The notes under the pieces: model-generated
Told to the model about the DNA's origin: nothing
The model's input: only the letters and a program-made list of their open reading frames with translations
Databases searched by the model: none
Shown here: positions 1 through 5,837 of the stretch, piece after piece
How the letters are laid out: each line of letters begins with the position of its first letter
Position numbering within the stretch: position 1 is the first letter of the stretch
Assembly (NCBI GenBank): GCA_030626085.1
Contig: DAOUPQ010000112.1
Location: forward strand, 1-6,300
Length of the DNA: 6,300 nt
From: Flavobacteriia bacterium
GTDB lineage: Bacteria > Bacteroidota > Bacteroidia > Flavobacteriales > Flavobacteriaceae
Direction: 5' to 3'
Program-made: the position numbers and the translations under genes

Positions 1-1
1 A

Positions 2-460
2 ATCTTTATCCTGACCATACCTTTCTTTTTAAAAAGATTTGGTATAAAAGCCGTAATGTTAATGAGTATGTTTGCTTGGTTTTTACGGTTTTTTCTGTTT
101 GGAATTGGAAATCCTGAAGGAATAGGTTTGGCATACTTAACAATATCTATGATAGTTTACGGTATGGCATTCGATTTCTTTAATATTTCAGGATCCCTAT
201 TTGTTGAAAATGAAACAGATCCAAAATATCGAAGTAGCGCTCAGGGATTGTTTATTTTACTAACCAATGGTTTAGGTGCATTAATAGGTGGTTATACAAG
301 CGGCCTTATTGTTGATCATTTTACGAATAATAATGGTGACAGAGACTGGAATAGTATTTGGTTTATTTTTGCAGGTTATGCCTTATTATTAACCATTGTT
401 TTTGCTTTAGTCTTTAAATACAAGCATAAACCGGAAGCAATTAAAGACGTAAATCATTAA
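2..460 (+). CDS. nupG: Nucleoside permease, NupG/XapB-type MFS nucleoside:H+ symporter (C-terminal part, 5' truncated)
   Basis: The reading frame is open from base 2, so this is the last 152 residues of a longer gene that begins before the window; the ATG at 56 is internal. Members of this major-facilitator family import nucleosides with protons across the inner membrane. The match to E. coli NupG, from memory, is close over the whole fragment: [13 protein letters not shown], then [21 protein letters not shown], then the conserved RSSAQGLF and the ending [12 protein letters not shown]...FKYKHK. About four hydrophobic membrane segments are visible (roughly residues 18-35, 42-58, 82-103 and 122-143 of the fragment), consistent with the last helices of a 12-helix carrier. 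It lies 35 bp upstream of thyA on the same strand, so nucleoside import may be co-expressed with thymidylate synthesis. Exact substrate preference (purine versus pyrimidine nucleosides) cannot be read from the sequence. Confidence 0.93.
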   Translation: MFILTIPFFLKRFGIKAVMLMSMFAWFLRFFLFGIGNPEGIGLAYLTISMIVYGMAFDFFNISGSLFVENETDPKYRSSAQGLFILLTNGLGALIGGYTSGLIVDHFTNNNGDRDWNSIWFIFAGYALLLTIVFALVFKYKHKPEAIKDVNH

Positions 461-495
461 TTTACACAATACTACAAAAAGAAGAAAAGCATAAA

Positions 496-1320
496 ATGAA
501 GCAATATTTAGATTTGATTCAACACGTAATAGATAATGGTGCTGTAAAAGAGGATAGAACGGGAACAGGAACTAAAAGTGTTTTTGGGTACCAAATGCGT
601 TTTGATTTGAATGAAGGTTTTCCAATGGTAACCACTAAAAAATTACACTTAAAATCAATTATTTATGAATTATTATGGTTTTTAAAAGGTGATACGAACA
701 TTGGATATTTACAAGAAAACGGCGTAAAAATATGGGATGCCTGGGCAAATGAAAATGGTGATTTAGGTCCTATTTACGGATACCAGTGGCGGAATTGGAA
801 TGGTGATGGAATTGACCAAATTGCTGATGTAATTAAAACCATTAAAAGCAACCCTGACAGTCGTCGTATGTTGGTGTCTGCATGGAATCCAAGTGTTTTA
901 CCCGATACTTCAAAATCTTTTTCTGAAAATGTTGCAAACAATAAAGCAGCACTTCCTCCATGCCATGCCTTTTTTCAATTTTATGTAACAAATGGCAAAT
1001 TATCTTGTCAACTCTATCAAAGAAGTGCTGATATATTTTTAGGAGTGCCTTTTAATATTGCTTCTTACGCCTTATTAACAATGATGATTGCACATGTTAC
1101 AGGTCTTAAATACGGTGATTTTGTTCATACTTTTGGTGATGCTCATATTTATAGTAATCACAAAGAGCAAATAACATTACAATTATCTCGTGAACCAAAA
1201 AAGCTTCCTACAATGGAATTAAATTCAAATATTAAAAATATTTTTGATTTTTCATTTAAAGATTTTAACTTAGTAGATTATTTTCCGCACCCCCATATAA
1301 AAGGTGCCGTATCAGTTTAA
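496..1320 (+). CDS. thyA: Thymidylate synthase ThyA
   Basis: Cytosolic enzyme that methylates dUMP to dTMP using 5,10-methylene-THF, giving dihydrofolate. The 274 residues cover the whole family; E. coli ThyA has 264. Visible landmarks: R21 in EDRTGTGT, E58 in [13 protein letters not shown]80 in KIWDAWA, the GPIYGYQWR loop (91-99), the arginine pair R123/R124, nucleophile C156 in [10 protein letters not shown], and the dUMP-binding set R176, D179 and N187 in [17 protein letters not shown]. It ends [11 protein letters not shown], matching the conserved C-terminus. Residues about 133-152 ([20 protein letters not shown]) form an insertion of about 13 residues before the catalytic cysteine relative to E. 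coli; I believe this is common in Flavobacteriia. The ATG at 496 fits the family start. The leader is A-rich, with only a weak GAAGAAAAG and no good Shine-Dalgarno. Product DHF is the substrate of FolA, encoded three genes downstream. Confidence 0.98.
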   Translation: MKQYLDLIQHVIDNGAVKEDRTGTGTKSVFGYQMRFDLNEGFPMVTTKKLHLKSIIYELLWFLKGDTNIGYLQENGVKIWDAWANENGDLGPIYGYQWRNWNGDGIDQIADVIKTIKSNPDSRRMLVSAWNPSVLPDTSKSFSENVANNKAALPPCHAFFQFYVTNGKLSCQLYQRSADIFLGVPFNIASYALLTMMIAHVTGLKYGDFVHTFGDAHIYSNHKEQITLQLSREPKKLPTMELNSNIKNIFDFSFKDFNLVDYFPHPHIKGAVSV

Positions 1321-1326
1321 AATAAA

Positions 1327-1539
1327 ATGACTATGAATGCACTACAACTAAAAAACAGTATTATTAAAGAAATCACTCAAATAGATGATGTAAAATATTT
1401 ACAAAAAATTCAAGATTTGATCAATTCCTTCTATCAAAATTCAGATGAGTTTCCATTTTTAGGTAATAACAAAACTGACGTTAATAATGATAAAGAGAAT
1501 TTTACTGATTATATCAAAGAATGGATAAAAGATATGTAA
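1327..1539 (+). CDS. Small acidic protein of unknown function (70 aa), antitoxin-like N-terminus
   Basis: I cannot assign a function. The ATG at 1327 lies 6 bp after the thyA stop, and a second in-frame ATG at 1333 could equally be the start. The protein is soluble, with no signal peptide or membrane segment. Its first 35 residues (LQLKNSIIKEITQIDD... YLQKIQDLI) look like two amphipathic helices of a type I associate with small Bacteroidota antitoxin-like proteins (general pattern: LK..II..I..I.D...L..I..LI). The middle is polar and Asn/Asp-rich (residues about 46-57), and the C-terminus FTDYIKEWIKDM is a short amphipathic helix. No toxin-like gene is adjacent: the next gene encodes a membrane protein. 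The tight spacing argues for a real gene translationally coupled to thyA. Existence is fairly sure; the antitoxin resemblance is weak inference. Confidence 0.75.
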   Translation: MTMNALQLKNSIIKEITQIDDVKYLQKIQDLINSFYQNSDEFPFLGNNKTDVNNDKENFTDYIKEWIKDM

Positions 1540-1549
1540 ACTAAATTCA

Positions 1550-1921
1550 TTGAAAACAAACGATCAACATCAAATATACGAAGCTGCCCGAAAGCGAACC
1601 AAACAAAGAAAAAATCTTTATTTTCATTTTGTTTTATTTTTAGTTGGTTCTGTTTTTTTTATATTTTTAAATAAATTCTTACATATTTATGAACAGTATG
1701 ACTGGTTTTTATGGGCTATCATGTTGTGGTTTTTCTTCTTGGTAATACATTTTTTTAACTTCTTTGTATTCAACCGATTCTTTGATAAAGAATGGGAACG
1801 TATTCAAACTGAAAAACTCATTGAAAAACACAATTCAAAGGTTGAAAAGTTGGAAAAAAGTTTAGAAAAAAAACATTTTTTCTCTAAAATTAATTCCGAA
1901 AACGATCAAATTGCAAATTAA
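1550..1921 (+). CDS. 2TM-domain membrane protein
   Basis: A 123-residue protein with the layout of the Bacteroidota 2TM domain family: an N-terminal basic segment IYEAARKRTKQRKNLYFHF, a first membrane helix at about residues 25-42, a short DWFLW turn, a second helix at about 52-75, then the conserved FFDKEWERIQTEKLIEK region. The tail (about 80-108) is charged and heptad-like, so probably a coiled coil on the cytoplasmic side. The family has no established function that I know of; some members are fused to or sit near LytTR or histidine kinase signalling genes, which is not the case here. The start is a TTG at 1550; there is no ATG before the first helix, and an in-frame TAA at 1526-1528 limits upstream extension. 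It lies 10 bp after the 70-aa gene and 15 bp before folA, so it is part of the same transcription unit. Its role there is unknown. Confidence 0.85.
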   Translation: MKTNDQHQIYEAARKRTKQRKNLYFHFVLFLVGSVFFIFLNKFLHIYEQYDWFLWAIMLWFFFLVIHFFNFFVFNRFFDKEWERIQTEKLIEKHNSKVEKLEKSLEKKHFFSKINSENDQIAN

Positions 1922-1936
1922 AAATACTTCAATTTA

Positions 1937-2419
1937 ATGATTACAATTATAGCTGCTGTGGCAAAAAACAATGCGCTGGGCAAAGACAATAAATTGATCT
2001 GGCATTTACCGGCTGACCTGATACGTTTTAAAAAAGTTACCAGCGGACATCATATAATTATGGGTAGAAAGACATTTGAATCGTTGGGAAAACCCCTTCC
2101 TAATAGAACTACTATCATAATAACCCGAAATAAAAACTATAAAGCAGAAGGATGTGTTGTTGTAAATTCATTAAATGAAGCATTACTTATTGCAAATGTC
2201 GATGAAAATCCTTTTATTTTAGGTGGTGCTGATATTTATAAACAAGCCATAAAAATAGCCGACGTTTTAGATCTGACTATAGTACATCAAAATTTTGAAG
2301 CCGATGTTTTCTTTCCTGAGATTGATAAAAATATTTGGAAAGAAACCTCAAGGCAGGATTTCAAAGCCAACGAAAAAAATAAATACGATTATAGTTTTGT
2401 TACTTACAATAGAATATAA
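1937..2419 (+). CDS. folA: Dihydrofolate reductase FolA
   Basis: Cytosolic NADPH-dependent enzyme reducing dihydrofolate to tetrahydrofolate, which regenerates the cofactor oxidised by ThyA. The 160 residues match the family size (E. coli 159). Visible: IIAAVAKNNALGKDNKLIW with W22, then LPADL with catalytic D27; the NADPH-binding IIMGRKTFESLGKPLPNR (40-57) with R44 and T46; R57, which binds the folate alpha-carboxylate; and the ILGGADIY signature (G96-G97, Y101). The position equal to E. coli T113, whose side chain hydrogen-bonds D27, appears to be V124 here (ADVFFPE). The ATG at 1937 aligns with the family start. It closes the plus-strand unit; its stop is 9 bp from the convergent sppA stop. 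Trimethoprim sensitivity cannot be judged from sequence alone. Confidence 0.97.
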   Translation: MITIIAAVAKNNALGKDNKLIWHLPADLIRFKKVTSGHHIIMGRKTFESLGKPLPNRTTIIITRNKNYKAEGCVVVNSLNEALLIANVDENPFILGGADIYKQAIKIADVLDLTIVHQNFEADVFFPEIDKNIWKETSRQDFKANEKNKYDYSFVTYNRI

Positions 2420-2443
2420 ATTGAAAACTTATTTTATTTCAAT
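2420..2443. terminator. Possible weak bidirectional terminator between folA and sppA
   Basis: ATTGAAA (2420-2426) and TTTCAAT (2437-2443) are a perfect 7-bp inverted repeat around a 10-nt loop, directly between and overlapping the ends of the convergent folA and sppA genes. On the plus strand it is followed by AATATAAAAA rather than a T-run. On the minus strand the downstream sequence is folA's end, also without a clear T-run. The stem is almost entirely A/T, so its stability is low. Position is right for a shared terminator; structure is weak, and in a region this AT-rich it may arise by chance. Confidence 0.25.
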
Positions 2444-4189
2444 ATAAAAAGGCATTCGCGCCTGTATTCCTTTGAGTTGAGAGAAACTTTTAATTTGTTT
2501 ATAGATCTTGTAATTTTCAACACCCAATTCTTCCTCAAATAATTTATCCTTATTTACACTTAAAAAAGGCACCTGTGATTTGATATCTTTAAAATCTTTT
2601 TTATAATTCGGATAGTTTCTAACTCTGTAATTATCCAAATTAGCCAATCCTGCAGCAGCATTGATAGCATCTTCTAAACTACCTAATTCATCAACTAAAC
2701 CATTTTCTAGAGCCTGCTTACCTGTCCATACTCTACCTTGAGCAATACTATCAACCTGAGCAAAGGTCATATTTCTTCCCTCAGCAACTTTATTGACAAA
2801 AGTTTTATAAAAATCTTCAATACTCTCTTTGGTTACATTATAAAATTCAGGCGTAATGGGCTCAAAAACACTATAACCCGTTGATTGTTTATTTGTACCT
2901 ACTTGCTCAGCGTTAATGCCGATATTATCAGATAATTTACTAATATTTGGAACTGCCCCAAAAACACCAATTGAACCGGTAATCGTAGTTGGTTCAGCGT
3001 AGATCTTATCCGCATTACAGGCAATATAATAACCTCCGGATGCCGCCAGATTCCCCATAGAAACTACTAAAGGTTTTTCTTTTTTTGTCAATTCCAATTC
3101 TCTCCAAATAATATCGGAAGCCAAACCACTACCTCCAGGAGAATTCACTCTTAACACTATAGCTTTAACACTTTTATTTTCTCTTGCTTTGCGAAGAGCT
3201 TTGATCATCATTTCCTGACCAATATACTTTTCACTACCCTCACCATATTTAATTTCACCCTGGGCATATATTACAGCCACTCTATCTTTTGCAGATGATT
3301 TAATTTTTCCTTTTCCCGAATCAATATAATCTTTTAAAGAAATTAGTTTTAATTTATCATCTTTATCAATATCTACTAAACCTTTTAGGATATTTCGATA
3401 CTCATCTTTATAGATATCTCCTGAAATCATATCATTTTCAATCGCTAAATCTGAATTTCTTGTTAATAGTTCATCAGCAATATAATTTAATTCATCATTT
3501 GTTTTATTACGAGAATATCCAATATCCTCTATAATTTCACTCCAAATTGAATTTAAAAATGATTGGGTTTGTTCTCTGTTTTCTGAACTCATCTCATTGG
3601 TTAAAAATGGTTCAACAGCACTTTTATATTTTCCATGCCTTATCACTTCCATTTTTACACCATACTTATCTTGAAAATCTTTGTAATAAATAATTTCACC
3701 ACCTAAACCTTTAAAATCAACAGCACCAACAGGATTCACAAAAACAGAATCAGCTAAAGAACTTAAATAATAATTTTTTTGATCATAAAAATCAGCAAAA
3801 GCTGTGATGAATTTTCCGGTTTCTTTAAACTCTAACAACTTATTTCTAAGCGACTGTAACTGGGCATAACCTGCATCAATTTGCAAAGCTTCAATACTAA
3901 TACCCTTAATATTATCATCGGATTTTGCGTTTTCAATAGCATTGATAATATTATTCAATCCCATTTTATCATCTCCCAGATTAAAAATCATTTCAAAAGG
4001 GTCGTCACTTTTTGGAGCGTAGTCCTTAATAGTTTTATCGAGTTTTAAAGTTAAAATTGAATTGTTTTTAACTTTGATATCATCATCTTGGCTAAACGCC
4101 ACTCCTATGGCAGCAAATACCAAAAACATAATAAATACTGAAATAAATATGCCTAAAATTACTGCTAATAGTTCTCTTAAAAATGTCAT
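2429..4189 (-). CDS. sppA: Signal peptide peptidase SppA, 67K type (S49 serine protease)
   Basis: Inner-membrane serine protease that degrades cleaved signal peptides and membrane-protein remnants. The 586 residues form the long, two-domain type. An N-terminal membrane anchor spans about residues 4-32 (FLRELLAVILG... FAAIGVAF). The N-terminal S49 repeat holds the catalytic lysine K189 in GKYKSAVEPFL. The C-terminal repeat holds the VLRVNSPGGSG loop (about 345-355) and nucleophile S384 in NLAASGGYY, followed by TTITGSIGVFG. The Lys-Ser spacing of 195 is close to the 200 of E. coli (K209/S409). The C-terminal tail (GVENYKIYKQIKSF... QARMPFYIEI) matches Bacteroidota SppA as I recall it. I chose the ATG at 4189; a TTG at 4213 would add 8 residues (INFNISQ after the start) that the family normally lacks. 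It is a monocistronic-looking gene, divergent from folK and convergent with folA, with no clear link to folate metabolism. Confidence 0.95.
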   Translation of the reverse strand: MTFLRELLAVILGIFISVFIMFLVFAAIGVAFSQDDDIKVKNNSILTLKLDKTIKDYAPKSDDPFEMIFNLGDDKMGLNNIINAIENAKSDDNIKGISIEALQIDAGYAQLQSLRNKLLEFKETGKFITAFADFYDQKNYYLSSLADSVFVNPVGAVDFKGLGGEIIYYKDFQDKYGVKMEVIRHGKYKSAVEPFLTNEMSSENREQTQSFLNSIWSEIIEDIGYSRNKTNDELNYIADELLTRNSDLAIENDMISGDIYKDEYRNILKGLVDIDKDDKLKLISLKDYIDSGKGKIKSSAKDRVAVIYAQGEIKYGEGSEKYIGQEMMIKALRKARENKSVKAIVLRVNSPGGSGLASDIIWRELELTKKEKPLVVSMGNLAASGGYYIACNADKIYAEPTTITGSIGVFGAVPNISKLSDNIGINAEQVGTNKQSTGYSVFEPITPEFYNVTKESIEDFYKTFVNKVAEGRNMTFAQVDSIAQGRVWTGKQALENGLVDELGSLEDAINAAAGLANLDNYRVRNYPNYKKDFKDIKSQVPFLSVNKDKLFEEELGVENYKIYKQIKSFSQLKGIQARMPFYIEIK

Positions 4190-4232
4190 CTGTGAAATAT
4201 TAAAATTTATCAATTATTAATTCCGAAAAATA

Positions 4233-4240
4233 CAAAATTA
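4233..4240 (-). promoter_or_regulatory. Possible Bacteroidota -7 promoter element for sppA
   Basis: Reading the minus strand, TAATTTTG fits the Bacteroidota -7 consensus TAnnTTTG exactly and lies about 44 bp before the chosen sppA ATG, leaving a short leader. The partner -33 TTG is not at the usual 17-23 bp; the nearest TTG upstream is 27 bp away (4270-4268). A second exact TAnnTTTG (TATATTTG at 4305-4298, minus strand) lies farther upstream and also lacks a TTG. In an AT-rich intergenic region such matches are expected by chance, so this is only a candidate. Confidence 0.25.
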
Positions 4241-4261
4241 AAGTTAGTAATTGGACGATCA

Positions 4262-4277
4262 TAACATCAATATGTTA
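4262..4277. repeat. 16-bp dyad TAACAT-CAAT-ATGTTA in the divergent sppA/folK intergenic region
   Basis: A perfect 6-bp inverted repeat with a 4-bp spacer sits near the middle of the 155-bp region between the divergent sppA and folK-dnk starts. This is a typical place for an operator serving one or both genes. On the plus strand, TTG at 4251-4253 followed after 17 bp by TATGTTAC (4271-4278) is a partial match to the TTG-N17-TAnnTTTG promoter pattern, and the dyad would overlap it. No known regulator motif is recognised. The rest of the region is A/T-rich with nothing else distinct. Confidence 0.3.
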
Positions 4278-4344
4278 CATGTTCAAAAATAAAAGCACAA
4301 ATATAAACTTTTATCCTTTTGTTTTATTTTCTTTGTAATTAATC

Positions 4345-5472
4345 ATGAAAATTGTAAAAACCACTTATTTATCACTAGGCACAAATCAAGGTGAAAAACT
4401 GCAAAATTTACAAGATGGCGTTGATGCTATTGGTAAAAATATAGGTCATATTATTAAAATATCATCAGTATATAATACAAAATCATGGGGATTTTCAGGT
4501 AATAATTTTTTTAATATATGCATTGAAGTCACCACTAATATGATTCCTGAGCATTTGATAAATGCCATACTTGATATTGAAAAAATGCTCGGCAGAGAAC
4601 GTTCCAATATTAAAACCTATCAGCCGCGAAAAATTGATATTGATATTTTATTGTATGATGAAGAGATTATTCTTTTAAAAAATTTGATTGTTCCACATCC
4701 CCGAATGCTAGATCGTAAATTTGTATTGATTCCACTTTCTGAAATAGCCGCAAACATTATTCATCCTGTAAAAAAAATATCAATTTTAAAGTGTTTACAA
4801 AATTGTACTGATTCTACAGAAGTTACCAAAACAGAATTAAATATCAAACGTCCAATTTCGTTAATTGAAAAATATAATTATATCGCCATTGAAGGTAATA
4901 TTGGTTCAGGAAAAACGTCTCTTGCAAAAAAAATGGGAGATGATTTTAATGCAAAATTAGTATTGGAAAGATTTGCAGATAATCCTTTTTTGCCTAAATT
5001 CTATACCGATAAAGATCGCTATGCTTTTCCTTTAGAGATGAGTTTTTTGGCAGACAGATACCATCAACTTACTGATGATCTAGCTCAATTCGACCTTTTT
5101 AAAAACTTTATCGTATCAGATTATTTTATATTTAAATCACTCATTTTTGCACAAATTACTTTGCCAAAAGAAGAATATAATCTGTATCGAAAAATGTTTG
5201 ATATTATGTATAAAGAGATCACTAAACCGGATATTTATGTTTATTTATATCAAAATACCAACAGACTTATTGATAATATTAAAAAAAGAGGCAGAACTTA
5301 TGAACAGAATATCAAACCCGATTATTTAGAAAGTATTCATAAAGGTTATTTGAATTTCATAAAAACCCGAGATAATTTAAATACACTGATAATTGATATT
5401 ACTGAGTTAGATTTTGTATATGATCAGACTGACTATCAAACTATTATAGATAAGATCATAGATAATAACTGA
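4345..5472 (+). CDS. folK: Bifunctional HPPK (FolK) - deoxynucleoside kinase fusion
   Basis: A 375-residue, two-domain cytosolic protein. Residues about 6-150 are 6-hydroxymethyl-7,8-dihydropterin pyrophosphokinase, the step before dihydropteroate synthesis: YLSLGTNQGEKL near the start, FFNICIEV, then GRERSN...YQPRKIDIDILLYD with metal-binding D98 and D100, and VPHPRMLDRKFVLIPLSEIA (116-135). Residues about 177-375 are a deoxynucleoside kinase (dCK/dGK/TK2 family): P-loop GNIGSGKT (184-191), LERFADNPFLPKFY with probable general base E208, FPLEMSFLADRYHQL, and the lid RGRTYEQNI (315-323) after PDIYVYL. The canonical DR[S/Y] motif reads SDYF (258-261), so its arginine is missing. A linker at about 150-176 joins the two. 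The ATG at 4345 fits the HPPK start and has no Shine-Dalgarno. I recall this fusion as common in Flavobacteriia. Which deoxynucleoside is used cannot be told from sequence. It is divergent from sppA and stands alone. Confidence 0.93.
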   Translation: MKIVKTTYLSLGTNQGEKLQNLQDGVDAIGKNIGHIIKISSVYNTKSWGFSGNNFFNICIEVTTNMIPEHLINAILDIEKMLGRERSNIKTYQPRKIDIDILLYDEEIILLKNLIVPHPRMLDRKFVLIPLSEIAANIIHPVKKISILKCLQNCTDSTEVTKTELNIKRPISLIEKYNYIAIEGNIGSGKTSLAKKMGDDFNAKLVLERFADNPFLPKFYTDKDRYAFPLEMSFLADRYHQLTDDLAQFDLFKNFIVSDYFIFKSLIFAQITLPKEEYNLYRKMFDIMYKEITKPDIYVYLYQNTNRLIDNIKKRGRTYEQNIKPDYLESIHKGYLNFIKTRDNLNTLIIDITELDFVYDQTDYQTIIDKIIDNN

Positions 5473-5476
5473 TCTT
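5452..5476. terminator. Possible weak bidirectional terminator between folK-dnk and gldC
   Basis: AAGATCA (5452-5458) and TGATCTT (5470-5476) are a perfect 7-bp inverted repeat with an 11-nt loop, covering the folK-dnk stop codon and ending 6 bp from the convergent gldC stop. There is no T-run on the plus strand (GTTCACTT follows) and the loop is long, so as an intrinsic terminator it is poor. Its placement between two convergent genes 10 bp apart is the main argument for it. Confidence 0.3.
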
Positions 5477-5482
5477 GTTCAC

Positions 5483-5818
5483 TTACTGTCCAATACCCAT
5501 TTTTTCAGCAAAATAATCACAAAAATCTTTCATAGCTGCACCCATTTTCTCATCACCGGTAGCAGTTTTAAATGATTCTGACATCGATAAAAGTATCTGA
5601 TGATAGAATTGCTTCATTTCATCGATGGGCATATCTTTTGTCCAAAGATTTATTTTATAAGTATCTTTATTATTACTATCCCAAAGTGATAAAAATGCAG
5701 CTTTTGCCTCCATATTTTCGACATTTCCATCATCAGCACTCCAAAATATTTCTTCGGGTACTTTATTTTCATCTAAACCAACTTTTATTTTTATTTCTGA
5801 TCTTTGTTTTATCTCCAT
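5483..5818 (-). CDS. gldC: Gliding motility protein GldC
   Basis: A 111-residue soluble protein without signal peptide or membrane segment. It matches GldC of Flavobacterium as I recall it along its length: SEIKIKVGLDENKVPEEI, WSADDG, the conserved INLWTKDMPIDEMKQFYHQ (about 57-75), and the ending ATGDEKM...MKDFCDYFAEKMGI. In F. johnsoniae GldC supports gliding and is encoded beside GldB; its biochemical role is not established. I start it at the ATG at 5818 (MEIKQRSEIK). A longer open frame to 5884 exists, but its extra 22 residues are encoded inside the end of gldB and do not resemble the family. It lies 19 bp after the gldB stop on the same strand, as an operon partner. If gldB is really interrupted (see its entry), gldC could still be translated from its own start. 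Confidence 0.95.
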   Translation of the reverse strand: MEIKQRSEIKIKVGLDENKVPEEIFWSADDGNVENMEAKAAFLSLWDSNNKDTYKINLWTKDMPIDEMKQFYHQILLSMSESFKTATGDEKMGAAMKDFCDYFAEKMGIGQ

Positions 5819-5837
5819 AATTAAATAATTATATTTT

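Noticed and set aside
4190..4213. Longer SppA starting at TTG 4213
   Set aside because: The ATG at 4189 directly precedes the membrane anchor, as in relatives; the extra residues have no family support, though the TTG cannot be fully excluded.
4312..4335. TATCCTTTTG and TATTTTCTTTG as -7 elements for folK-dnk
   Set aside because: The spacing between TA and TTTG is wrong for TAnnTTTG, and no TTG lies at the -33 distance.
5147..5329. Open frame of 60 codons on the plus strand inside folK-dnk
   Set aside because: It lies wholly within the kinase domain in another frame and shows no family features; a shadow of the real gene.
5572..5820. Open frame of 82 codons on the plus strand opposite gldC
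   Set aside because: Antisense to a clearly conserved gldC; composition looks like a reverse-strand artefact of AT-rich coding sequence.
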